The notes beneath the pieces were generated by a model, which saw nothing but the letters and a program-made list of their open reading frames with translations, made no database searches and was not told the origin of the DNA. From Przewalskia tangutica (lineage: Eukaryota; Streptophyta; Magnoliopsida; Solanales; Solanaceae): a DNA stretch of 64,000 bases. Location: positions 83,688,764-83,752,763 of the forward strand of contig CM056718.1 in assembly GCA_029844215.1 (NCBI GenBank), in the 5' to 3' direction. Positions 21,660 through 32,169 of this stretch are shown one piece after another. Position numbers and translations under genes: made by a program. The first letter of the stretch is position 1, and each line of letters begins with the position of its first letter.

Positions 21660-24077
21660 TGTCACGATTCGGGGCAGTGGCTGCATCTGCAGGGCACCAG
21701 TAGCCATACATCGAGTAACGGCGGAAATATACACCAAGGCGAAGCAGTTTATAAAAAAGACACGGTTTGTGTAAGAAAGCGTCGCCTTTCGGCATATATA
21801 AATAATCAAGTTTTGCGATTACATCCCAGTGTACAATAGTACTCTGACCTCTGAAGTAAACAACTATGGCGGGACGGGGCCCGCCATACCACTTGTACAA
21901 AACTATCTACAATACTGAGGAGATCATACCCAAAGTAGAGCCTCGGAGAAGATGGAGCTCACGACACAGCGCAAAAGATCCTGAGGATGCGGATCTAGCA
22001 CTGCTTGCCTTTACTGCGGCATGAGCAGGCCCGAAGAGTCGATCTGCGGTACCAAGTATGTGAAACTATAAAGAACTGGAATGAAATCAAAGTATTTAAA
22101 ACCTTTTCACAAATACAATCAGTTCAATTTGCACATAGTGCCCACATCACAACAACAACAGTAATAGGAAAAGCGTAGCAGTGCTATTCTAGGCGCGAAT
22201 GATCGAAGCAAGGCGATCGCCCGTAGTATCATTCTGCGTGCCTAGTCACGGACTTTCGCGGCCGCATAGGTCACACACGAACCGCGTGGTATCCCTCGCG
22301 TCGGGGCAGCGACCCGGCGTCGCTAGGCTCCGCGGCCGCGTAGCCTCGACCCGCGTAGTCTCAGCGGACGCGTGAAATCCCTGCATCGGGCTAAACACCG
22401 GAATGATCAATCACGGAGCATACCGCTACTCGCATAGTCTCACGGACCGCGTAGGCCGTATAGACCGCGTCGAGGCAAGCCACCGGTATAACGATCGAGG
22501 GTAGGTGATACAATAACGATACAACGGACTTCTGGTTAGCAACGTAAGCCTGCAAGAATGACCCCTTTACACAGCATTTCAAGACACTAACCCAGGTAGC
22601 ATCATAATATGTCTACTTATCACACAAATCTTACTACACTTAACAGAAATCAATACAAGGCTTTTATAAACAAACAAGTAAACAATTCCTTTTTATCTTC
22701 TTAAGTTGTTATACCTAACTTCCCATAAAGCTAGTATAACTCTTAATCTTTTGTTTTAAAAACCAAATATTTATCTTCTGTTAAAAAATGATTCGATATT
22801 CTTTTGAAATGTTTTGATTCTTTGTTATTGAGCTTAAGCGTGAGGCATTCTGTAAGTATTGTTCGAGCTTAAGCGTGAGGCATTACCATAAGTATTATTC
22901 GAGCTTAAGTCAAAGACATTGCGTAGTTATTATTCGATTAACACGTATGCGTCTCCGTACTACATATATTGTAAAATATCATGCTTTAGGAAGAATCACA
23001 TACCTTCTCAGCGAAAACCACCTGCCAAGTTGAATATGTCGCGCGCAGAGAGTCAGCCTATAATAGTCACAGACATCTATCAAAGACTACTCTGAAGGTC
23101 ATTCTAAACAGAGGGTTCACAATTCTATGGAAAGTTGGGCGCACTTCCCTGCGGTGAGCTATATAAGTCTCTTGTGAAACGATCCTATGTGAGTCTGATT
23201 TGATTATTCTTCTTTTAAACCGCCTACTGTGGTAGCAGTTCAATTCTCTGCGATATTCTTCTAAGTATTTAATACTTATTCTAATACTACTACGGTATGT
23301 ATTCTCTAATTCAAAAGAGGTTAGGATTAGTTACCTCGGTAAGCCCAATAATATCCTAGATAAAGTCGCGCTGAGCAAGGTTTAGCTCTAAGTTATGCGC
23401 TCGGTAGCTCCAAGAAACCTTAGAAGTTCTTCACAACTTCTACTAAGGACTAAGGGATTTGGGCTAGGGTATTTTGGGCACTATAACAATACTAGAAGAC
23501 AACTTTTCTACCAAGGGAGGGGGGGTAGATTTCGGCTAGGCTAGGGGTAGGCCACTCGGCGAGCTCACTCGAGGGGAGGAGAGGTGTTGGGCGAAGGCTA
23601 AGGGAGAGGAGAGGATTTTTTTCAAGACTTGGAAGGTTTGTGGATGAAGAACTCTTCATCTCTAAGGGGGTATTTATAGCTCAAGCCTTGGCCAACCAAT
23701 GGCCAAGATGAAGACAAGTGCAAGGCAAGTGTAGGGTGAGGATTAACTAAACACAAATATCCTACCAACTCCTTGACTTGTGCACAAGGCACAAAAAACG
23801 TGCCAAGGCATTCCAATTCGTCCAAATGGGCGATTGAGTCCACTGATGGGAGGTGACAAGTGTCGCCCTCCCGTTGGTCCAAAATGTTTCGTCTTTCGGA
23901 AAAATCCGCAAAAATTAGTAATGGCATAGCGGAATTTTCCTACGAAAGTGGAAACGTTTCGTCGGAAAACGATTCTTTTAGTGAGTTGTGTACAAAAAAA
24001 ACGTCCAAGGCTAACTTAGGCCAAACTTTTTGTACGTATTCCTTTACGTACATACTCTGGAAATACGGGGTATAACA
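21660..24077 (-). repeat. Element B, 5' LTR
   Basis: TGTCACGATTC... to ...GGGTATAACA, 2418 bp. TATAAATA on the minus strand at 23671-23678; hairpin at 21865-21888; repeat array 22215-22490. It carries more contractions at CHG sites than its partner at 4722-7168. Confidence 0.92.
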
Positions 24078-24082
24078 AAACA

Positions 24083-25248
24083 TATACAACAACACAAAGT
24101 CCTTTTCCAATTCTTTTTCAATCCAACTTCTTAGGTCCAACATGTTATATTGTCATAAAACAACTTAACAATTATAATTCCTTCCTTATATAACATGTGA
24201 CGATTAAACTAATAATCCAATTGAATTGAAATCTCAAGGCTAAACATACTAGTTTTCGGATTAGGGTTCCAATAGTCAATACACTTATCAACTTCATACT
24301 ATAAACCTCATGCTTGCTAATATCCATAGCTACTACAATAAGTAATCTTAATTACTAAAACGACAAGAATTTTACCTTTACAAGCCCTTATAATTTCCAA
24401 GATTCAATGTCGCTCCTTAGAAATTTTTAGCTCCTTTCCTTTACGCTCCAATCCGCTCCAAGCACTCCTTAGAGGCTCATGAAGAACTCTCCTTCAAGTT
24501 CCATCTTCAAAGTTGAAGAACACCTTAGGGCTTCGCCTTGCGACTAACGTAAAAACGTCATTTTTCCGAAATCTTTCTATTGAGATAACCTTACAATACC
24601 CTTAGGGACCTTGGGTTAAAGTCTTGTGAATTATGGACAACAATTGCAAATTTTTTGTGTGGAAATCTCCCTAAAGCCGAGAGCAACATGGCTAGCACAA
24701 AGCTTCTCTCAAATTTTTCTAAGTGTTGTGAGCTAAGTCTTGCTACTTAGGATGATATATAACACATTGGAGGGTCTAGATTACAACACATGGTAAGTTT
24801 GGATGAAAGGGATCAAGCCAAGTGGCTATTGACTTAGTCAACAATCTCAAGCTCAAGCCTAGCAAGACTTTCTCATCTTTACAATGGTCAAATGACCATT
24901 TTGCCCTTGCATTAATTCGACCAAGCCATGTGGGGGGTGCCACGTGTCTCCCTCCCATTCGTCCATAAAAATTTTGTAACCCTCGTGGGCCCCACAAAAC
25001 GTATAATTCCTCAGGTGGGCCCCACATGACCAAATCCGTACAAATAAATTTCCATAATGATAATACATTCCATAATCCTCAATTAATGCATTTTGAGAAT
25101 CCAATTCTCTTCAACGAACATTTTTCCTTTCCGACGTTCGGAAGATTTTCCGTCGGAAAAAAACAATTCTACCTTTCGTACCCTTTTCAAGTCTTGTGTT
25201 CCTTACATACATTCTCTTAAACATGTCCTTGAACTACGGGGTGTAACA
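24083..25248 (-). repeat. Element C, 5' LTR, second part (U3 side)
   Basis: Continues the LTR begun at 2135 after element B and its duplicated AAACA. From 24549 it is the sister of 1-698. It ends GGGGTGTAACA at 25248, after which the sequence changes to the Copia remnant; GTACC (25249-25253) would be the right-hand target duplication, which cannot be checked because the left end is outside. Confidence 0.88.
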
Positions 25249-25499
25249 GTACCAACACAACATCTTTCCTACTCAATCCTTCTTTATGTTTTTGTTCGTC
25301 GTGGGCCATGGACACACTTGGATTCTTAAATACGTTCATTTGAGGTGGCATGTCCTCGCACTTAAATAGGTGGTATCCTATAAGGTATCCTGCAATACCC
25401 CGCTACACAAGCGTTTGAAACCATTAAAAATTTTCCCAACCTAACCTCAATTATTGAGGATCATTTAAGGTTTGGAAACTTATCTTTTACCCCTCTACA

Positions 25500-26330
25500 G
25501 GTTGCACTTTTTGTCTATCACGGGAACGGTCTTGGATTATGTTTCTTAAGAAGAAATAATTATCCAAAGTGCTCTTGCTTCCACCGAAGTACTCAAATGA
25601 ACCTTTACAATTTAGTTTTCTCATTGAACTTTACTCCTGGGATCTTCAGTCTGTAATGTTGGGTATCCACTATATTGGTTCTTATTGATTGGGTTTTAAA
25701 CCCATTCCCCTATACAGGCAGAACATCTGATCTATGGGTATTTCCTTCGTCAAGGGATCTGCTATATTTTCCTTAGATTTTATGTAATCAATGGAAATAA
25801 CACCCGAGGTGATCAGCTGCCTATGGACTCGTGTCTCGTCGAATATGGCGAGACTTCTTTGTTGTACATAGAACTTTGTACCGCCGCTAGCCCGTGGTAC
25901 TGTCGCAGTGGATCATTACAGAAGACACGTGTTTATCCCAACATGGGACATCCTCTAGAAAACCATGAAGCCACTCAGCTTCTTCTTCCGCTTTGTCTAA
26001 AGCAATAAATTTCGACTCCATCGTGGATCGGGCAATAAGTGTTTTTTAGAGGATTTCCAAGACACAACTCCACCGCCGATTGTAAAAATATATCCGCTAG
26101 TGGACTTGATGTCTTCGCTATTAGATATCTAGTTTGCGTCAATATACCCCTCTTGTAACCCGAACTTTAGTGTGAACTTCAGGAACCGTAGTACCCTATT
26201 CAACGCTTTCCAGTGATCCTCACTTGAATTACAGATAAACCTAGCCAATTTATTGACTGCATGAGCGATATAAGGTCAAGTGCAGTTTTTGATATACATC
26301 AGACTTCCAATCACCTGCGCATACCACTCC
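25500..26330 (-). pseudogene. Copia RNase H remnant
   Basis: The minus strand downstream of the RT gives broken pieces of the Copia RNase H: a segment around [22 protein letters not shown] (26020-25960, the S-T.E.E.. block) and further out a stretch near CDSTTGY, then RHIRRD. Many stops interrupt it. Beyond 25500 no domain is recognisable. Confidence 0.7.
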
Positions 26331-26662
26331 TAGCGTATGGGCTCACCAAGATGTTTGTCAATTTTTTGACTTATATTCAATGGTGTCGTTATTGGTGAAC
26401 TGTCGAACATCCCAAATTTCTTCAGTACATCCTCGATGTAGTGAGATTGAGACAAGACCAGTCCATCAGATGTCTTAGAGATCTTGATCCCTAAGATGAC
26501 ATCTGCAATGCCCATATCTTTCATGTCAAAATAATGTTTTAACATGTTTTTAGTCTCTACGATTATTCCAGGACTGCTTCCAGTGATCAACAAGTCGTCT
26601 ACATAGAGGCATATAATGACGAAAGAATCGACATTTCCTTCATGTAAACACATTTGTGACAT
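26330..26662 (-). pseudogene. Copia reverse transcriptase, C-terminal half
   Basis: A 110-codon frame with YVDDLLITGSS near its start; the YVDD catalytic box is at 26605-26594. It continues MKDMGIADVILGIKI and SQSHYIEDVLKKFGM, the standard thumb/connector of Copia RT. It is separated from the first half by a frameshift between 26662 and 26797. Confidence 0.92.
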
Positions 26663-26796
26663 CTATTAATGGCGAACCCTTTTGATAGTAGGGTACTATC
26701 AAATTTCTTGTGTCATTGTTTAGGGGCCTATTTCAGCCTGTACAACGATTTGACAAGACGACACATTTTTGTCTCTTGTCCTGGAATAACATACCC

Positions 26797-27573
26797 CTAG
26801 GGTTGATCCATATATATTTCTTCTTCCAAATCACCATTGAAGAAGGCTGTCTTGACATCCATTTGATGTATTTCAAGATCCCGTAAGGCGGTGATAGATA
26901 TGAACATACGTATGGATGTCATTCTGAACACCGGAGCGTAGGTGTCGAAGTAATGAATGCCCTTCTTTTGGCGATAACCCTTGACTACCAACCTAGCATT
27001 GTACTTGTCAATAGATCCATCTGCCTTTAACTTCCGTTTAAGGATCCATTTACAACTCAAAGGTTTGTGTCCCGGGGTAGGTTCAACCAACTCCCAGGTG
27101 TGGTTATGTAGGATAGATTCTATCTCACTTTCTAAAGCTTCCTTCCAGATCGGTGTTTCTGGAGTTGACAATGCTTCGGTGATTGTTCGTGGTTCGTCTT
27201 GAACCAAATAAGCTTCAAAGTCTAGACCGAAGGACTTGTCATTCTGCGTCCTTTTGCTTCGCCTTGGTTCCATCTCTGAATCTTCCAAGTCCTGAGAATC
27301 TAGAATACTGGATTCCAGATAATCAACCACTTCAGAATTCACTAGATCTGAACCGTTTGGATTTAGGTAGTCAGTGAATCCTAGATCCTCAGAGGTTTGC
27401 TCATAACTTCGTTTGCGAGAGGTTATGTTGTTTTCCTTATATGGAAACATGTCTTCAAAGAACCACGCGTTCCTTGATTCCATGATCGTACCTTCATAAA
27501 TGTCCGGTACATCCGACTTATCCACTAAGAAGCGATAAGCACTACTGTATTGGCATATCCGATGAATATGCAA
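26797..27573 (-). pseudogene. Copia reverse transcriptase, N-terminal half
   Basis: The longest frame of the window (258 codons). After an acidic linker (about residues 1-135, with RRSKR.QNDKSFG), the RT begins at WKEAL.SEIES and runs through WELVEPTPGHKPLSCKWILK, KARLVVKGYRQ-like and MDVKTAFFNGDLEEEIYMDQP. It ends at an in-frame TAG (CCC TAG GGG) where intact relatives continue into EGF. So it is a nonsense-truncated pol fragment. The first catalytic Asp (in MDVKTAF) is present. Confidence 0.93.
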
Positions 27574-28238
27574 TCCACAGTCTTAGGTCCAATGTTGACC
27601 AACTTTGGCATAGGTACTTTTACCTTGGTCAGACAACCCCATACCTTCAAATATTTGTAGGTAGGTTTCTTTCCTTTCCATAACTCATATGGAGTCTTAT
27701 CCTTACCTTTGTGTGGGACTCTAACGTCACCCCACATGTGTTGGGAAAGACTTGAATTGATGAGTAAAACATTCATCATTTCCTTCAGTGTTCGGTTCTT
27801 GCGTTCAGCCACACCGTTTGATTGAGGTGAGTAAGGAGCCATCGTTTGATGAACTATACCCGATTGGGTACAAAAAATTTCAAAAGGTGCTACATATTCT
27901 CCCCCTCTATCGCTACGGATTGTTTTAATCCGTCCACTTAGTTGGTTCTCAACTTTTGCTTTGTAGTGTTTGAATGCTTCAAAAGCTTTATCTTTACTCT
28001 TTAGTAAGTAAAGGTAACAAAATATTGTGCCATCATCTATGAAAGACACAAATTACTTGTTCCCCCTTCTTGTTTGAGCAAACTTCAAATCACATATATC
28101 AGTATGTATGAGTTCTAGAGGAGTGGTTTTCCTTTCGACGGATCTAAAGGGATTCTTGGAAAGTTTTATCTCTACGCACACCTCACACTTACGTTCAGGG
28201 TTTATGTCGATAGACGACAATAGTTCCAACTTTACCAA
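27525..28238 (-). pseudogene. Copia integrase remnant
   Basis: Two frames separated by a single TAA near 28052. The first (28238-28053) has the CEVCVE pair of the HHCC zinc finger and the catalytic Asp in IHTDICD. The second (28049-27525) has TIRSDRGGEY with the second Asp (residue 47) and NGVAERKNRTLKE with the Glu 35 positions later. Thus all three DDE residues are in place, but the stop and a frameshift into the RT frame at about 27550 break the polyprotein. Confidence 0.92.
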
Positions 28239-28267
28239 TCTTTGGATAGATTGATAGTTAGCATGTT

Positions 28268-28792
28268 CTAATCAATTCAGGCATATGCACATGGAGTCGA
28301 GGAGCGACATAGAGGTCGACAGCTAGATAGAGGTCATGATGGAGATCAGTCTAAGAGGGCCAGGACGGAGGAATTTTCGGGTGAGTTTCGAGGCGGACAA
28401 CCTCAGCAGCATGTTGGGTATTCTTCCCAACCAACACAGAGTGCTTCTCCCCAGTCTTCAGGCGGGAGGCTTGACCATCCCGGGTATTCTGGAGCTGGAC
28501 AGAGCTCCAGAGCTTCAGATTCGCATGTGCATATGGGTTCTAGGCAGTCGGGACCACTCTTCCCTCAGTGTTCACAGTGTGGCCGACATCATCATAGGGA
28601 ATGTCGTCGTGCTACTGGTGCTTATTTTGCATGTGGCTGTCAGGGCCATATGATGAGGGAATGTCCTAGTAGGAGGGATACAGGTGGGATGACTCAGCCT
28701 GCTGGATCAGATGCTGGTTCTTCACCTTCTATAGCTATGCGCCCTGCAGGGCAGGATTACGACAAGAGCGATAAAGGGAAAATGAAGCAATA
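28268..28792 (+). pseudogene. Truncated Gypsy gag with zinc knuckles
   Basis: The C-terminal third of a gag: low-complexity linker rich in Gln/Ser/Gly (28330-28520), then two zinc knuckles. The first reads CSQCGRHHHREC. The second reads YFACGCQGHMMREC, in which the expected first Cys of C-x2-C-x4-H-x4-C is Tyr (TAT for TGT). It ends in GKMKQ and a TAG stop at 28790-28792. The equivalent stop closes gag in G and D. The N-terminal two thirds are missing: the join to Copia sequence at about 28268 is abrupt and has no LTR. Confidence 0.88.
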
Positions 28793-29099
28793 GTTACAGG
28801 TATATCTTTGACCCTTTAGAGACTTGTATGCACTGATTAGTTTGTTATGTGCTTAAGTGTTATGTACGGATAATATTAAGTTAATTGTGAATAAGACAAC
28901 ATGATTACGAAGTAATGTATGTTTCGGGACATGGAATCTTTAAGGACCTTAGAATATTGATAACCGCATAGACCTTAGATGTACAAGGCCTTCTCGGGTA
29001 GTAAGATTTAATTCGGACCAAGAATGAGAATTAAGTGCGACAATGGGTCGGTTTGTGGGCTGATTGCGGGTCAACCTGTAGCCCGAAATAGAGTGGGGT
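28793..29099 (+). other. Non-coding spacer after the gag fragment
   Basis: No reading frame. It aligns with the post-gag tail of D (43815-44220) and with the spacer of E (57240-57420), for example AAGGCCTTCTCGGGTAGTAA at 28988. It is cut by the LTR of element H. Confidence 0.75.
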
Positions 29100-31956
29100 T
29101 GTCACGACTCAACCCCGGGCCCGCGACTGGAGACCTACCTGGGCACCCTTACAGGTATACATCAGAGAAAATCAGCGGAACATACATAAAACTCCTAACG
29201 TACATCAACAGAAAAAAAAAACAGGTTAGCCGATAAGGCCACCTCCCTAGACATATATACAAGTACATATCCAACGACAATTACATCCCATCTTTATACA
29301 AACTGACCCACAAGATATGACTACAGACCTCTAAAATTTTTGACATAATCACTGTGACGGGACAGGGCCCCGCCATACCCCTGAATGTACATAAATCTAC
29401 AACATCAGGGAAACCGTACCAAAAGACAAGCCTCCAAAGAAATGGAGCTTTCTGACAACTGATCAGTGATCCTAAGAGTGAGGATCCGCAACCTGTTTAC
29501 CCGTACCTGCGGCATGAACGCAGCCCCCTAGGAAAGGGGGTCAGTACAAAATATGTACCAAGTATGTAAAACTGGAAATACTGTATTTTACATCATAAGT
29601 CTAAAATAAAGCTGGAGACATATATGATAATCAAATTAACAATATAATGTGCCTTACTAACAATGAGAGTAACAAAATAAACATTTCCGGTTCTTAAAAT
29701 AGGAAGCCTGTGATTAACCTAGGACCATCCGCCCGTAGTATTATCACGCAATCCTACTCCTGGGACTATTTCACCCGCATAGGTCGCGTGGACCCGCATG
29801 AGGTAATTTCCTCGCATCGGACTGGTCCGCCCCGCATGGGACTATTTCACCCGCATGAGCCCTACGGACTCGCATGAGGTAACTTCCTCGCATCGTGGGG
29901 AGCAAATCCACGTAATATGCAACATGCCCGGGGAATGACCCCGTGAAGAATAATATAACACAAGCACAACCGGCTACCATAAATAACATAAGTAAGTTAA
30001 GAAATCCCTCAACTTCTTATTAGACTTAATTAGCATGCACTCTCATTTTATTTAACTTAAGGCACTAACATATCATGAAAAATCCGGGAATTTAACCCCA
30101 AAGTACTACGTACTTCTATCCTTTTAAAATGACCCTTTTTTCATATAAAAACCCCAAGATACTAACACCCGTAGTATCAAGGCATAACTACTTTCCATAT
30201 CAAGTTACTACGCCTTTAGAAATTTATTTCAAGGCTTTGAAATCAAGTTTTCCATTTTCGAAAATTTAAGTAACTTATACCTTTAAACAAGTTACCCTTC
30301 TTTATATCAAGTCTTTGACCCTCTTTTGAAATCGATCAAGTAAATCATTCTTTTAACTTCCCATAAAGCCGTTATAACCAACTTCCCATAAAGTCGTTAT
30401 AACAACTTTATGCTTTAGAAAACTAAGGCATTTTCATCCTTTAAAATCAAGTGAGTTATTTCTCTAACTCAACCAAACTTAGACATTCTTACATCAAGCC
30501 AATGGTATCAAAACAAAACTCGTACGTCTACCGTACTTATACATTTATCAAACTCATGCTCAAGAGATAGGGAAAGTCCTACATACCTCTTCGGTTCAAT
30601 CCACTTTCTAAGTCCAATATGCCGCACGTAGTATGTCAACCTATAATGACCATAATACATCTATCAACTTCTAGCTTTCAAACGTAGAATATTCTAAGTA
30701 TAAAGCTTCCTATTCTACGGAAAATTGGGCAGCACTTCATTTGTTTCTACGTACTTTTCCACCTTTTTCAAGGCCCGAAATCAATAACCAATATGACACA
30801 TTTAAGGCTCATCACATCAACTAGTCCAAGGGAATTACACGCCGTACATGACGTGTAAAATTCTGCCCCACAATAGATATCAAAATAGTCCAATATTTCA
30901 ATGCAATTTTCGGCTACAATGTACAAAAATGCAAAGTCTTATCCAATTCCTTTTCAATCCAAGTTGTTTAGTCTAACATGTTCTATCGTCGCAATCGATT
31001 ATAACAACTACAATATTTTCTTTAGATAACATGCGACGATTATAACTATCGACCAAATTGTATTTCAATTTCAATGGCTAACAAGGTCATTCTCGGATTT
31101 AGGCTTCCAATATTTCATAACACTTATCAATCTTCATTATATAATTCACATGATCATATATCAACTACTAAAACATGTAATCTTTAATTACATAAGTAAG
31201 ATGAAGATCATTACCTTGTTAAGCCCAAATATAACTCAAAGATCCAAAGTCGCTCCTTAGCAACTTAGCTCATTTCCTTCACGCTCCAATCCGCTATTTG
31301 AAGCCCTTAGAAGTTCATAAACAACTTCCCTTCAATTTCCAAACAAAACTTATGAAAACAACTTAAGTTTTCATCTTGCGACTAATGTAAAAACATAGTT
31401 TTTCCGGGATCTTTGTATTGAGATATCCTTATAATACCCCTAGGAACCTTGGGTTTAAGTATTGTGAATTATGGACAACAAACGAATTTTTTTTTGTGTG
31501 GATTAGGGCTCAATGCCAAGAGCCTCAAGAACAAGAATGAAGTTTTGAAATTTTTCTAAGTGTCCAATTAGTCTTGCACTAGTAATGGATATATAAGGAG
31601 ATCAATGGCTAAGATTAAAACCCTTGTGTGGCTTGAATTTGGATGACTTAAATATCAAGAGTCAACTTGTCCACTTGTCTTGGTCATTCTCGCCCAACAT
31701 GGGCATGTGGAGGGTGACACGTGTCGCCCTCCGGTTGGTCCAAAATATTTCATCTCCCGGAATTCCAATAAATTCTATAAGTCTTAAATATCAAATTCGG
31801 GAACTCAATTCCCTTTACTAAACATTTTCCTTCACGAGGCTCGGAATAATTTTTTCCATAGAAACAAAATAATCTTTCTATCGTTTCAACCAAAAAGAAT
31901 TCAAAATTTCTCACGTACGTTCTCTTATACGTGTCCTGGAACTACGGGGTGTAACA
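29100..31956 (-). repeat. Element H, 3' LTR
   Basis: TGTCACGACTC... to ...CGGGGTGTAACA, 2857 bp. Hairpin at 29354-29377, second hairpin around 29507-29525, 74-bp-type repeats at 29761-29897, and a TATATA box near 31588 on the minus strand. A polypurine tract and pol end follow at 31957, which identifies it as a 3' LTR in minus orientation. The partner LTR is outside the window. Region 29900-31500 is AT-rich and shows nothing else recognisable. Confidence 0.88.
29761..29897. repeat. 74-bp-type repeats in H LTR
   Basis: Alternating TATTTCACCCGCAT and CATGAGGTAA..TTCCTCGCAT motifs, about two units, reverse complement of the E array. Confidence 0.75.
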
Positions 31957-31993
31957 TTTTTCCCCCCTTAGAAACATTCATCCCCGAATGTTC
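31957..31993 (-). other. Element H polypurine tract and palindrome
   Basis: The minus strand reads TAAGGGGGGAAAAA against the LTR, with the AACATTC/GAATGTT inverted repeat at 31972-31993 (one arm with a CG to CA change). Confidence 0.85.
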
Positions 31994-32169
31994 TTTCGGA
32001 GTCAATCTAATTAGATAGCGACATAGTCTCTTTTATCTACACCCAACATACCAAAATATGCCACACTTGGCCACATAATAGCACTTAAGAAAATACATCA
32101 ATAAAACTGACAAGTAAGGGAAAAAGGATTACCTGGAGGTGTAGGGAATAAGTGAGGATACTTCCTCAT
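31994..32169 (-). pseudogene. Element H pol C-terminus
   Basis: The last coding bases of a Tekay pol on the minus strand: MRKYPHLFPTPPGNP and about eight further residues to a stop near 32098. The KYP..F.TP.G ending equals the chromodomain end of A (QKYPRYSP...) and B. The rest of the protein is displaced by element I. Confidence 0.8.

Larger units (their letters stand above)
4722..24077 (-). mobile_element. Element B: Tekay-like Ty3/Gypsy retrotransposon, interrupted by A
   Basis: A two-LTR element in minus orientation, inserted in the 5' LTR of C. AAACA precedes it (4717-4721) and follows it (24078-24082), a perfect 5-bp target-site duplication. With element A (10635-20384) removed it is about 9.6 kb. 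Order on the minus strand: 5' LTR 21660-24077, gag from 21546, [A inserted], protease, RT, RNase H, integrase, chromodomain, polypurine tract, 3' LTR 4722-7168. Every reading frame is broken by small indels, and the primer binding site is deleted, so it is not autonomous as written. Confidence 0.93.
25249..28268 (-). mobile_element. Ty1/Copia retrotransposon remnant
   Basis: Minus-strand order is integrase, reverse transcriptase, RNase H, as in Ty1/Copia (integrase first), unlike the Gypsy elements around it. No LTR is seen at either side: C cuts it downstream of RNase H, and upstream it stops abruptly at about 28268 against a Gypsy gag. Substitution and stop-codon decay rather than CHG contraction suggests it is among the oldest pieces here. 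The lineage within Copia cannot be fixed by eye. Confidence 0.88.

Noticed and set aside
26797..27573. Long open frame as a host gene
   Set aside because: Its sequence is Ty1/Copia reverse transcriptase with an in-frame stop and adjoining integrase and RNase H pieces.
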